Shown piece by piece: positions 44,073-52,524 of a stretch of 64,000 bases of DNA. Below the pieces are notes generated by a model. That model was not told the origin of the DNA. It did not search any database and saw only the letters and a program-made list of their open reading frames with translations. Every line of letters starts with the position of its first letter. Within the stretch, counting starts at the first letter, position 1. The stretch comes from JAMHWF01 sp035911095 (GTDB taxonomy: Bacteria > Pseudomonadota > Gammaproteobacteria > Burkholderiales > Burkholderiaceae_C): NCBI GenBank assembly GCA_035911095.1, contig JAMHWF010000105.1, positions 1 through 64,000 on the forward strand. The letters are read 5' to 3'. A program made the translations under genes and the position numbers.

Positions 44073-45389
44073 TCAGGCCTCGTCGGCGGGAGCGCCTGCG
44101 GCCGATGGCCGCACCTCGTCGATCGTCGTCAGCAGTTCGCCGTCGGCCAGCACCGCCCGCAGCCGCGCCCCCACCTCCAGGCGAGCGACGCTGGCGATCG
44201 GCACGCCGCCTTCGTTCGCCACCCACGCGTAGCCGCGCCGCAACACGCGCGCGGGGTCGAGCGCCTCGAGGCGATGGCCGAGGGCGGCCAGGCGGTGCGC
44301 CTGCCCTGCGCGGGCGCGCTCGCCGGCGCGGCGCAGGCGCGCGGCATCCGCGGCCAGGCCGCCCTCCGCGCGGAGCAGGCGCGCCGGCAGCGACTGGCCC
44401 AGCCGTTGCGCGAGCAACGCAAGCCGGCGCTCCCGCAGGCGCAGCTGCTCGATCGGCCGGCTCAGCCGGAGCATCGCCCCGTCAAGCTGCTGCGCCTGGG
44501 TTTCCAGCCGATGGCGCACCAGGCGCGACAGGCGTCTCTGCAACTCCTGCAGGCGGCGTTCGCAGTCTTCGGTGCGTGGCGCGATCAGCTCGGCGCCGGC
44601 CGTCGGCGTCGGCGCCCGCAGGTCGGCCGCGAAGTCGGCGAGCGTCACGTCGGTCTCGTGGCCGACGCCGCACACCACCGTCAGCGCCGACCCCGCCACC
44701 GCGCGCACGACCCGTTCGTCGTTGAATGCCCACAGGTCCTCGAGCGAGCCGCCGCCCCGGCACAGCAGCAGTGCGTCGACCTCGGCCCGCGCATTGGCCA
44801 TGGCCAGCGCCCGCGCGATTGCCGGCGGCGCCTCGTCGCCCTGCACCGGCGTCGGGTACACGAGCACGCGCAGGTGCGGCGAGCGGCGCGCCAGCGCCGT
44901 CAGCACGTCGTGCAGCGCGGCACCGCCGGGGGAGGTGACGACGCCCACGCCCCGCGGGAACCTCGGCAGCGCCCGCTTGCGCTCGGGGTCGAACAGGCCC
45001 TCCGCCTCGAGGCGCGCCTTCAGACGCAGGAACTCCTCGTAGCGCGAGCCGGCGCCGGCCAGTTGCATCGCCTCGACCACGAGTTGCAGCTCGCCGCGCG
45101 CCTCGTAGACCGCGATGCGGCCGCGCAGCTCGACCCGCTGGCCGTCGCGCGGCGCGAAGCTCAGAAGCGAGGCGGCGCGCCGGAACATCGCGCAGCGGAC
45201 CAGCGAGGGCGCGCCCTCGCCGTCTTTCAGCATGAAGTAGCAGTGGCCGCTGGCCGCCCGGGAGAAACCGGAGATCTCGCCCGCTACGGTGCAGGCGGCC
45301 CAGCGAGCGGCGAGCGCATCGCCGACCGCCTGCAGGAGCGCCGCAACGCCCCAGACCAGCCGCGGTTCGCCGCGCAGCTCAGCCACCAC
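44073..45389 (-). CDS. xseA: Exodeoxyribonuclease VII large subunit
   Basis: The 438-residue nuclease subunit has an N-terminal OB fold (GEISGFSRAASGHCYFMLKD), the catalytic region with PRFPRGVGVVTSPGGAALHD and the LCRGGGSLEDLWAFNDE and GVGHETDVTLADFAADLRA motifs, and a C-terminal coiled coil. It degrades single-stranded DNA with XseB, which is not in the window. The start is GTG at 45389. It is about 100 bp upstream of sodB on the same strand. Confidence 0.94.
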   Translation of the reverse strand: MVAELRGEPRLVWGVAALLQAVGDALAARWAACTVAGEISGFSRAASGHCYFMLKDGEGAPSLVRCAMFRRAASLLSFAPRDGQRVELRGRIAVYEARGELQLVVEAMQLAGAGSRYEEFLRLKARLEAEGLFDPERKRALPRFPRGVGVVTSPGGAALHDVLTALARRSPHLRVLVYPTPVQGDEAPPAIARALAMANARAEVDALLLCRGGGSLEDLWAFNDERVVRAVAGSALTVVCGVGHETDVTLADFAADLRAPTPTAGAELIAPRTEDCERRLQELQRRLSRLVRHRLETQAQQLDGAMLRLSRPIEQLRLRERRLALLAQRLGQSLPARLLRAEGGLAADAARLRRAGERARAGQAHRLAALGHRLEALDPARVLRRGYAWVANEGGVPIASVARLEVGARLRAVLADGELLTTIDEVRPSAAGAPADEA

Positions 45390-45743
45390 GGCTCAGGCGA
45401 AGCGCCGGCATGGAGATCTCCACAACGGCTCCAGCCGGCGCGGCACGTGCATGGCTCGCATCGGCGGCGTGCAGGGCCGGCGGCCCATGCCCGCCGATAC
45501 GCCTGGGAGTGCCCTTTTTTTCAGCAATCCAACGCGAAGCCAGAAAGGGCGTGCCCTCGCGACCACTGGTCACCCGTTACCCACAAGCTTGTCCACAAAA
45601 AAAGTGGATCGACGAGAAATCCGTCCGCTGGCGCCGTCCCGTGCAGGGCCTTCGACGCGCCGACCCCGGTCCGGCACCCGTGACCCTTGGCCGCATAATC
45701 GCGCGACTTCGAGAGGGCGCCTGGGACGCCGAGGGGACGACTG
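45390..45743. other. Divergent intergenic region between xseA and exbB
   Basis: This 354-bp gap separates divergent genes and should contain promoters for both. No convincing -35/-10 pair, RNA gene or conserved protein was found. A small hairpin CCAC-A7-GTGG occurs at about 45594-45608, without an obvious role. A short minus-strand frame overlaps the xseA start but has no support. Confidence 0.4.
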
Positions 45744-46376
45744 TTGCTGTCGATCATACAAGCGGCCGGATGGCCGATCTGGCCGTTGATTCTGTGTTCC
45801 ATCGTCGGCCTGGCACTCGTCATCGAGCGGCTGATGAGCCTGCGCACCCGACGGGTCGCACCACCACGATTGCTGGAAGAGGTCATCTCGGTCACGCGCT
45901 CTTCGCTGCCGAGTGCCGACGTGGTCAACAAGCTCTCGCACAGCTCGGTGATGGGCACGGTGTTCGCTGCCGGCCTGCGTGCGGTGATCGCCGAGCCCCG
46001 CCTGAGTGAGGACGGTCTGCGCCTGGCCTTCGAGTCGGCCGGCCGCGCGGCAGTGCACCGCCTCGAGCGCTACCTGAACACGCTCGGCACGATCGCCACT
46101 GCGGCGCCCCTGCTCGGCCTGCTCGGCACGATCATCGGGATGATCGAGATCTTCGGCTCGCAGACGCCCGGCTCGAGCAACCCGGCGCAGATCGCGCACG
46201 GCATCTCGATCGCGCTCTACAACGCCGCCTTCGGGATCATCGTCGCCATCCCGGCGCTGATGTTCTACCGCTACTTCCGCGGCCGCGTCGACGAGTACAC
46301 GATCGACCTCGAGCAGGCCGCGGAACGCCTGGTGCCGCACCTGATGCGCTTCGCGGCGCGCAACAGCGCCAGCTGA
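45744..46376 (+). CDS. exbB: ExbB/TolQ-like proton channel protein
   Basis: The 210-residue inner-membrane protein has three membrane segments (about residues 8-26, 111-135 and 153-175) and the MotA/TolQ/ExbB signature TAAPLLGLLGTIIGMIEIFG and GIIVAIPALMFYRYF. The start is TTG at 45744 with GAGGGGA upstream. It is followed by exbD, then lpxK. This arrangement, conserved in Burkholderiales, suggests an energising complex linked to envelope synthesis genes. Confidence 0.9.
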   Translation: MLSIIQAAGWPIWPLILCSIVGLALVIERLMSLRTRRVAPPRLLEEVISVTRSSLPSADVVNKLSHSSVMGTVFAAGLRAVIAEPRLSEDGLRLAFESAGRAAVHRLERYLNTLGTIATAAPLLGLLGTIIGMIEIFGSQTPGSSNPAQIAHGISIALYNAAFGIIVAIPALMFYRYFRGRVDEYTIDLEQAAERLVPHLMRFAARNSAS

Positions 46377-46388
46377 GCCGGCGGGGCG

Positions 46389-46814
46389 ATGAACTTCCGC
46401 AAGCATCGCGACGAGGAACCGGAGATCAACCTGGTTCCCTTCATCGACATCCTGATCGTCATCATCATCTTCCTGATGCTGTCGACGACCTACTCGAAGT
46501 TCACCGAGCTCGAGGTCACACTGCCGACCGCCGATGCCGAAGCGCTGAAGGACCGGCCGCAGGAAGTCGTCGTTGCCGTCTCGGGCGACGGGCGCTACGT
46601 CGTGAACCGCAAGCCGGTCGAAGGGCGCAGCGTCGAACTGCTCGCCGCCGAGCTGCGTGCCGCAGCAGGCGACAACCTGCAGGCGCCGGTGATCATCTCA
46701 GCCGATGCGACCGCCGCCCACCAGGCGGTGATCAACGTGCTCGACGCGGCGCGCCGGGCCGGCCTCGTCCGCCTGACCTTCGCGGCGCAGGCCAACCAGG
46801 GCGCCACGCGCTGA
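46389..46814 (+). CDS. exbD: ExbD/TolR-like protein
   Basis: The 141-residue protein has one membrane segment (about residues 15-36) preceded by EPEINLVPFIDI. It contains the conserved proton-relay aspartate (Asp20 in VPFIDILIV) and a periplasmic domain. It partners the ExbB-like protein 12 bp upstream, forming a proton-driven motor. Confidence 0.92.
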   Translation: MNFRKHRDEEPEINLVPFIDILIVIIIFLMLSTTYSKFTELEVTLPTADAEALKDRPQEVVVAVSGDGRYVVNRKPVEGRSVELLAAELRAAAGDNLQAPVIISADATAAHQAVINVLDAARRAGLVRLTFAAQANQGATR

Positions 46815-46863
46815 GGCACAGGCGGCCCTCACGCCGCCGGCCGACGACCCCCGGACGATCCCC

Positions 46864-47967
46864 ATGCAGGCGCTGACCGAAGCGTGGCGCCGGCGCGGCC
46901 CGACCGCCTGGCTGCTGCGGCCGCTGGCCTGGCTCTACGGCGCTGTGCTGGCCTGGCGCCGCGCCGCCTACCGCAGCGGGCGCAAGCGGGCCGTGCGGGT
47001 GGCCCGGCCGGTCGTGATCGTCGGCAATCTGATCGTCGGCGGCGCCGGCAAGACACCGACAGTGCTCGCGGTGGTCGCCGCGCTGCGGGGCGCCGGCTGG
47101 CAGCCCGGCATCGTCTCGCGCGGGTACGGCCGGCGCGACGACGCGGTGCGCGAGGTCACCGCGGCCAGCACCGCCGCCGAGGTCGGCGACGAGCCGCTGC
47201 TGCTGGCGCGCCGGGCCGGCGTGCCGGTGATCGTCGGACGCGACCGGCCGGCCGCTGCGGCGGCGCTGATCGCACGACACCCGGCGGTCGATGTGATCGT
47301 CGCCGACGACGGGCTGCAACATCTGGCGCTGGCACGCGATGTCGAGGTGGTCGTGTTCGACGAGCGCGGCGCAGGCAACGGCTGGCTGCTGCCAGCGGGG
47401 CCGCTGCGCGAGCTGCTGCCGCCGGGGCCGGCGCCCGCCGCGGCTCCAGAGGCCGGGTCCTCTTCCTCCGCCCAGCGCGGCCACGAGTTGCAACCCGCGC
47501 GGATCGTGCTTTACAACGCCCCGGGCCCGACCACTGCGATGCCGGGTTTCGTCGGCCGCCGCCGCCTGACCGGGGCGGTGGCGCTGGCCGACTGGTGGGC
47601 CGGTCAGCCCGCTGACCGTGCGAGCCTCACCGCACTGGCAGGCCGCCGCGTGCTCGCAGCCGCCGGCATGGCGCAGCCCGATCGCTTCTTCGCGATGCTG
47701 CGTGCCGAAGGCCTCGAGGTCGAACCGCTGCCGCTGCCCGACCACCACGACTTCGCCCGCCTGCCCTGGCCGCCGGGCACGGCCACGGTACTGGTTACCG
47801 AGAAGGACGCGGTCAAGCTCTCGCCGGCCAGCGTCGGCGAGACAGCCGTCTGGGTGGTGACGCTAGACTTCGAGCCCGAACCCGCCTTCGCCGACCGCCT
47901 GCTGGCCTGCCTCGGACACGCCCGCCACCGGGCCGGAGCCTCCGCGGCCACCGGCTCGGGCCGCTGA
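46864..47967 (+). CDS. lpxK: Tetraacyldisaccharide 4'-kinase LpxK
   Basis: The 367-residue membrane-associated kinase phosphorylates the lipid A disaccharide in lipid A synthesis. The P-loop is VGNLIVGGAGKTPTV near residue 60, and ADDGLQHLALARDVEVVVFD and VLVTEKDAVKL are LpxK signatures. It lies 49 bp after exbD in the conserved Burkholderiales order. Confidence 0.95.
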   Translation: MQALTEAWRRRGPTAWLLRPLAWLYGAVLAWRRAAYRSGRKRAVRVARPVVIVGNLIVGGAGKTPTVLAVVAALRGAGWQPGIVSRGYGRRDDAVREVTAASTAAEVGDEPLLLARRAGVPVIVGRDRPAAAAALIARHPAVDVIVADDGLQHLALARDVEVVVFDERGAGNGWLLPAGPLRELLPPGPAPAAAPEAGSSSSAQRGHELQPARIVLYNAPGPTTAMPGFVGRRRLTGAVALADWWAGQPADRASLTALAGRRVLAAAGMAQPDRFFAMLRAEGLEVEPLPLPDHHDFARLPWPPGTATVLVTEKDAVKLSPASVGETAVWVVTLDFEPEPAFADRLLACLGHARHRAGASAATGSGR

Positions 47968-48019
47968 CCGCACAGCCATGATCCGATCGCGTCTCATGGC
48001 ACCGCCTGACACCTGATCG

Positions 48020-48250
48020 ATGGACACCCGACTGCTCGAACTGCTGGTCTGCCCGCTCTGCAAGGGGACGCTCGCCTGGCATCGCGAGGCCCGTGAGCTG
48101 GTCTGCCAGACCGATCGCCTGGCCTTCCCGGTCCGTGATGGCATCCCGGTGATGCTCGAAGGCGAGGCGCGACCGATCGACGACACCGTGCCGGCGGGCA
48201 TCGCCCCAGCGGCGGCCGACAAGGGTGGCATCCCCGATGCCGGCCGCTGA
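48020..48250 (+). CDS. Trm112-family small protein (YcaR-like)
   Basis: The 76-residue protein begins MDTRLLELLVCPLCKGTLAW with a CxxC pair, and has LVCQTDRLAFPVRDGIPVML, the typical Trm112/YcaR pattern. A partner role in stabilising methyltransferases is known for eukaryotic and archaeal members; the bacterial role is unclear. It directly precedes kdsB, with no gap between stop and start. Confidence 0.9.
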   Translation: MDTRLLELLVCPLCKGTLAWHREARELVCQTDRLAFPVRDGIPVMLEGEARPIDDTVPAGIAPAAADKGGIPDAGR

Positions 48251-49015
48251 ATGCCGGCCCCGGTGAGCTTCACGGTCCTGATTCCGGCCCGGCTCGCCTC
48301 GAGCCGCCTGCCCCGCAAGCCGCTGGCCGACATCGCGGGGCTGCCGATGGTCGTGCATGTCGCCCGCCGGGCGGCGCAATCTGCCGCAGCGGCCGTCATC
48401 GTCGCGGCCGACGACGAGGAGATCGTCACCGCCTGCCAGCGCCACGCAGTGCGCGCGGTCCTCACGCGGCCCGATCACGCCAGCGGCAGCGACCGCCTCG
48501 CCGAGGCCTGCTCGCTGCTCGGCCTCGACGGCGACGACCGCGTCGTCAACGTGCAGGGCGACGAGCCGCTGATCGACCCGGCGTTGATCGACGCCTGCGC
48601 CGCGCTGCTCGACGCGAGGCCCGACTGCGTGATGAGCACCGCGGCGCACGAGATCGATGCGCTCGACGAGTTCGTCAACCCGAACGTGGTCAAGCTGGTC
48701 TGCGATGCCGCCGGGCGCGCCCTCTACTTCTCGCGCGCGCCTGTCCCATGGTGGCGCGACGGCAGCCGCCCGGGCGCCCCTGCGCTGCCCACGCCTGCAC
48801 CATGGCGTCACATCGGTCTCTACGCCTATCGGGCGGGGTTCCTGCGGCGCTTCCCCAGTCTGCCGCCGGCACCGCTGGAGACGATCGAATCGCTCGAGCA
48901 GCTGCGCGTGCTCGCCCAGGGCGAGCGCATCGCGGTCCATTTCGCCACCGAGCGGCCCGGGCCGGGCGTCGACACACCCGAAGACCTGGAGCGGGTGCGC
49001 GACTTGCTCAGTTGA
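48251..49015 (+). CDS. kdsB: CMP-KDO synthetase
   Basis: The 254-residue enzyme activates 3-deoxy-D-manno-octulosonate for lipopolysaccharide inner-core synthesis. Typical segments are PARLASSRLPRKPLADIAG, ASGSDRLAEA, and VNVQGDEPLIDPALI. The ATG follows the Trm112-like gene's stop immediately. Together with lpxK it places this cluster in outer-membrane biogenesis. Confidence 0.96.
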   Translation: MPAPVSFTVLIPARLASSRLPRKPLADIAGLPMVVHVARRAAQSAAAAVIVAADDEEIVTACQRHAVRAVLTRPDHASGSDRLAEACSLLGLDGDDRVVNVQGDEPLIDPALIDACAALLDARPDCVMSTAAHEIDALDEFVNPNVVKLVCDAAGRALYFSRAPVPWWRDGSRPGAPALPTPAPWRHIGLYAYRAGFLRRFPSLPPAPLETIESLEQLRVLAQGERIAVHFATERPGPGVDTPEDLERVRDLLS

Positions 49016-49157
49016 AGCCGAGGCCTGGACCTTGCGCCCGCGTAAGGGGCACGAAGGAATGCAGGCGATACTCTCGATCGAGCCGCGACGGCAGCTCGTG
49101 CAGCGGCCCGCCACCGGGCCATCCGACACACCCAGGAGACAACGGCGAGGGCCACTG

Positions 49158-49811
49158 ATGAGACTGATCCTGCTCGGCGCACCGGGCGCCGGTAAAGGCA
49201 CCCAGGCCAACTACATCTGCGAGAAGTACGGCATTCCGCAGATCTCGACCGGCGACATGCTGCGCGCCGCCGTCAAGGCCGGCACGCCGCTCGGCATCGA
49301 GGCGAAGAAGGTGATGGACGCTGGTGGCCTCGTCAGCGACGACATCATCATCGGCCTCGTCAAGGAACGCATCGCACAGCCCGACTGCGCCAACGGCTTC
49401 CTGTTCGACGGCTTCCCGCGCACGATCCCGCAAGCCGAGGCGATGAAGACCGCCGGCGTCAAGCTCGACGTGGTGCTCGAGATCGATGTGCCCGACGAGG
49501 CGATCATCGAGCGCATGAGCGGGCGCCGCGTGCACGTGGCGTCGGGCCGCACCTACCATCTGCGCTACAACCCGCCGAAGGTCGAGGGCCGCGACGACGC
49601 GACCGGAGAGCCGCTGATCCAGCGCGACGACGACCAGGAAGCGACGGTGCGCAAGCGCCTCGAGATCTACCAGAGCCAGACCCGGCCGCTGGTCGAGTAC
49701 TACTCGAAGTGGGCCGCCACCGGCGACGCTGCCGCGCCGCGCTGCCGCAAGATCTCCGGCACCGGCACGGTGGCCGAGATCACCGCCCGCGCGCTCGAAG
49801 CGCTGGGCTGA
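49158..49811 (+). CDS. adk: Adenylate kinase
   Basis: The 217-residue enzyme interconverts ATP, ADP and AMP. It has the P-loop LLGAPGAGKGTQ, the AMP-binding GDMLRAAVKAG and DGFPRTIPQAEAM, and the LID domain (about residues 120-160) of the long bacterial form without zinc cysteines. The start is the ATG at 49158; a longer upstream frame is not supported. It ends the envelope gene cluster. Confidence 0.97.
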   Translation: MRLILLGAPGAGKGTQANYICEKYGIPQISTGDMLRAAVKAGTPLGIEAKKVMDAGGLVSDDIIIGLVKERIAQPDCANGFLFDGFPRTIPQAEAMKTAGVKLDVVLEIDVPDEAIIERMSGRRVHVASGRTYHLRYNPPKVEGRDDATGEPLIQRDDDQEATVRKRLEIYQSQTRPLVEYYSKWAATGDAAAPRCRKISGTGTVAEITARALEALG

Positions 49812-49833
49812 TCACCGCAGCGGCCCGCGCCGC

Positions 49834-49917
49834 ATGGACATCGCCGGCAAAGGCGTCGTCGTCACCGACGGCGCCTACCGGCGTCGGCGAAGGCAGGGCG
49901 CCCCTGCCGACGTCTAG
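49834..49917 (+). pseudogene. Remnant of a short-chain dehydrogenase gene after adk
   Basis: The first residues MDIAGKGVVVTDGA match the beginning of 3-hydroxyacyl-CoA-type short-chain dehydrogenases (usual pattern MxIxGKxxxVTGGASG), which follow adk in several Burkholderiales genomes. After 14 residues the similarity ends in an arginine-rich stretch and a stop at codon 28. Two hairpins (CCGACG/CGTCGG at 49865-49887 and GGCAGG/CCTGCC at 49892-49908) occupy the rest and may now terminate transcription of adk and of the convergent tonB gene. Confidence 0.5.
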
Positions 49918-49920
49918 CCG

Positions 49921-50583
49921 CTACTCGATCTTGAACGCGAACTCCTGAACGGCCAACGTGCCGTCCGGCGCTTCGCAGCGGTACTGCATCATCGCGCGCC
50001 GCACTTCGGCGTGGAAAACGCGCGGGCCCGACAGGATCGTCACCTCGGCCACCTTGCCGCCCTGAATCAGGGCCTGGGCGCGCACGACGCCCGCGGTGCC
50101 ATCCTGCAGTGCCTTGCGAGGGACTTCGGGCTTGACCTGGGTCGGGCAGACCACGCCGGCATCCACGGGCCCTGCGGGCGCGGCAGGCGGAGCCGGAGGT
50201 GCCGGGGGTGGAGGCGGCTCGATCGGCGGCATCACGACCGGCGGCGTCGGCGACGCCTCGATGACCGGCGCCTCCACCGGCGCCGGCGGCGGCGTCACCT
50301 CGGGCGGCGGGATGTACGCCGGGGGCGGTGGCGGCACCCTGAGCTTCGGTGCCGGCGGCGGCGGCGTGATCGGCTTGGGCGGTGGCGGTGGCGGCGGTGG
50401 AGGAGGCGGCGGCAGCTTCACCTCCTGGATCACCGCGGCATCCAGCGGCTTCTTGATCACCTCGACGACGCTGCGCGCCAGGCCCGAGACGAGCGCATAG
50501 CCGACCAGCACATGCAGGCCCGCAACGACCGCGATGCCGGCGTACTTGGCCGTCGGGTCCTTGGGCCGGTAGTTGAAGTCCAT
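49921..50583 (-). CDS. tonB: TonB energy transducer
   Basis: The 220-residue protein has an N-terminal membrane anchor (about residues 15-35), a long proline-rich periplasmic linker (about 55-140, including a 12-proline run), and a C-terminal TonB domain (about 145-220) that contacts outer-membrane receptors. It ends the leftward operon of exbB, two exbD genes and tonB, with a 19-bp gap to the second exbD. Confidence 0.92.
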   Translation of the reverse strand: MDFNYRPKDPTAKYAGIAVVAGLHVLVGYALVSGLARSVVEVIKKPLDAAVIQEVKLPPPPPPPPPPPPKPITPPPPAPKLRVPPPPPAYIPPPEVTPPPAPVEAPVIEASPTPPVVMPPIEPPPPPAPPAPPAAPAGPVDAGVVCPTQVKPEVPRKALQDGTAGVVRAQALIQGGKVAEVTILSGPRVFHAEVRRAMMQYRCEAPDGTLAVQEFAFKIE

Positions 50584-50602
50584 CGCGTCCGTTCCTGCAA
50601 CG

Positions 50603-51031
50603 CTATTCGACGAACTGCTCGCTGCCGATCACCGCGATCTTGTTCAGGCCCAGGCGCTTCGTCGCGGCGAGGATGCTGGCCACCGTCTCGTAGCGCGCGA
50701 GCTTGTTCGGCCGCAGGTGGATGTCCGGTTGCTGGGGCAGCGCGGCCATCTCGCGCATGCGGCGCTCGAGTTCGGCCGGCTCGGTGATCAGCTCGCCCTG
50801 CCAGTAGACCTGGCTCTTGTCGTCGACATCGATCTGGATCTTCGGTGGCGGCTCCAGCTGCTGCGGCGGCGTGCCGACCGGGAGGTTCAGGTTCACCGCG
50901 TGCAGCTGGATCGGGATCGTGATGATCAACATGATCAGCAGCACCAGCATCACGTCGATCAGCGGCGTGGTGTTGATCTCGACCATCACCTCCGGCTCGC
51001 CACCGGACGGCGACCCGATGTTCATGCCCAT
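50603..51031 (-). CDS. exbD: ExbD-like protein, second copy
   Basis: The 142-residue protein has one membrane segment (about residues 23-45) preceded by VMVEINTTPLIDVMLVLLI, including the conserved Asp. It differs from the neighbouring exbD product over most of its length. GAGGAGG precedes the ATG. Two ExbD proteins beside one ExbB are common in Xanthomonas and related operons, where they may assemble in one complex. Confidence 0.92.
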   Translation of the reverse strand: MGMNIGSPSGGEPEVMVEINTTPLIDVMLVLLIMLIITIPIQLHAVNLNLPVGTPPQQLEPPPKIQIDVDDKSQVYWQGELITEPAELERRMREMAALPQQPDIHLRPNKLARYETVASILAATKRLGLNKIAVIGSEQFVE

Positions 51032-51032
51032 C

Positions 51033-51464
51033 TCAACCTCCTCGCGGCGGCGGCTCGGTGATGAACGAGATCTTCGAGATCCCGGCGCGCTGGCACGCGT
51101 AGAGCACGCGGCCGACGCCCTCGTAGGTGGCGTTCAGGTCGCCACGGACATGCACCTCCGGCTGCGGCTTCATGACGGAAACCGCCTTCAGCTTGTCGAC
51201 CAGCGCCTGCGTGCTCGCAACGCGCGCGTCGTACCAGTAGATCTGCCCTGCGCGGTCGACCGAGATCACGACGTTCTCGGGCTTCGACTCGCGCACCTCG
51301 ATCCGCTCTTTCGGCAACTGGACCGGGATCGACGTCGTGACCACCGGGATCGTGATCAGGAAGATGATCAGCAGCACCAGCATCACGTCGACCAGCGGCG
51401 TCGTGTTGATCGCGGCGATCGGGGCGTCTTCGTCCCCGTCGGCTGCCCCGACGTTCATGCCCAT
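51033..51464 (-). CDS. exbD: ExbD-like protein, first copy
   Basis: The 143-residue protein has one membrane segment and the family start AINTTPLVDVMLVLLI with the conserved Asp. The stop is 1 bp before the second exbD. The protein starts with two in-frame ATGs (MGMNVG); the first is used. It would form the proton-driven motor with the upstream ExbB and TonB. Confidence 0.92.
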   Translation of the reverse strand: MGMNVGAADGDEDAPIAAINTTPLVDVMLVLLIIFLITIPVVTTSIPVQLPKERIEVRESKPENVVISVDRAGQIYWYDARVASTQALVDKLKAVSVMKPQPEVHVRGDLNATYEGVGRVLYACQRAGISKISFITEPPPRGG

Positions 51465-51518
51465 CGGATGGCCCTCCAGCGCCCAAAGGCGTGCGAGCGC
51501 TCCATGCCGCCCTCGCCT

Positions 51519-52391
51519 TCAGCGCTTGCCTGCCGAGGCGAGGATGACCGAGTGCAGGTCGTTGCCAAAGGCACGCACCTCGTCCATCACGCCCTTGTTC
51601 CTGCGCACCAGCCAGTTGTAGCCGAGCACCGCCGGCACCGCGACCGCCAAGCCGATCGCCGTCATGATCAGCGCCTCGCCCACCGGGCCGGCGACCTTGT
51701 CGATCGACGCCTGGCCGGCCACGCCGATCGCAGTCAGCGCGTGATAGATGCCCCAAACGGTGCCGAACAGGCCGATGAACGGTGCCGTCGAGCCAACCGA
51801 GGCAAGGAAGGACAGGCCGTCCTGCATCCGGCTCTGCACGCGTTCGATCGCGCGCTGGATGCTCATCGTCACCCACTCCGAGAGCGGCACATGCTCGAGC
51901 ATGCCGCTGTGCTTCTTGGTCGCGTCGATGCCGGCCTCGGCGATGAAGCGGAAGGGGCTCTGCGCATCGAGCTTGTCGGCACCCTGCCGCACCGAGCCGG
52001 CGTCCCAGAAGCCGCTGGCGGTGGCCTTGGCCTGCCGCATCATGCGCGACTGCGACAGCACCTTGACGATCAGGATGTACCAGGTACCCAGGCTCATGAT
52101 CAGCAGGATCAGGAGGACCGCCTTGGCGACGAGGTCGCTCTGTTTCCAGAGCGCCTCCAGGCCGTAGGGGTTGTCGACGGCCTTCGTCTCCGCTGGAAGC
52201 GTCGACACCGCCGGTGGGCTCGGCTCCTGCAAGGCAACCGGAGGCGCGGCTTCCGAAGCCGCGGAAGCCGCCGGCGCCTGCGCGATGGCTGGCGAGCACA
52301 GGGCGACCGCGGCGGCGACACACAGGGCCCTGGGCAAGCACGACAGGTGTCGGACGAGCCTCCGAACAAATCTCTCGCGAATCACGATCAT
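51519..52391 (-). CDS. exbB: ExbB biopolymer transport protein
   Basis: The 290-residue protein has an N-terminal signal-like segment and an alanine- and proline-rich linker (to about residue 75). Three membrane segments follow, with the ExbB signature ASVGSTAPFIGLFGTVWGIY and EALIMTAIGLAVAVPAVLGY. The ATG at 52391 is preferred because it gives the signal-like N-terminus. Its proton channel drives TonB. It starts this four-gene leftward operon, just after the receptor gene. Confidence 0.9.
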   Translation of the reverse strand: MIVIRERFVRRLVRHLSCLPRALCVAAAVALCSPAIAQAPAASAASEAAPPVALQEPSPPAVSTLPAETKAVDNPYGLEALWKQSDLVAKAVLLILLIMSLGTWYILIVKVLSQSRMMRQAKATASGFWDAGSVRQGADKLDAQSPFRFIAEAGIDATKKHSGMLEHVPLSEWVTMSIQRAIERVQSRMQDGLSFLASVGSTAPFIGLFGTVWGIYHALTAIGVAGQASIDKVAGPVGEALIMTAIGLAVAVPAVLGYNWLVRRNKGVMDEVRAFGNDLHSVILASAGKR

Positions 52392-52524
52392 GGGTCTCCG
52401 GCTGACGGCAATGAAGGTTAGCAAAGTCCCCGTCCAACGCTGGCCACATGCCTGCCAGGCGACGCAAGGCCCTCGCGCTCCAACGATCGAGTCGGGGCCG
52501 TTGCGTCGGCGTCGGCCGGGAACG

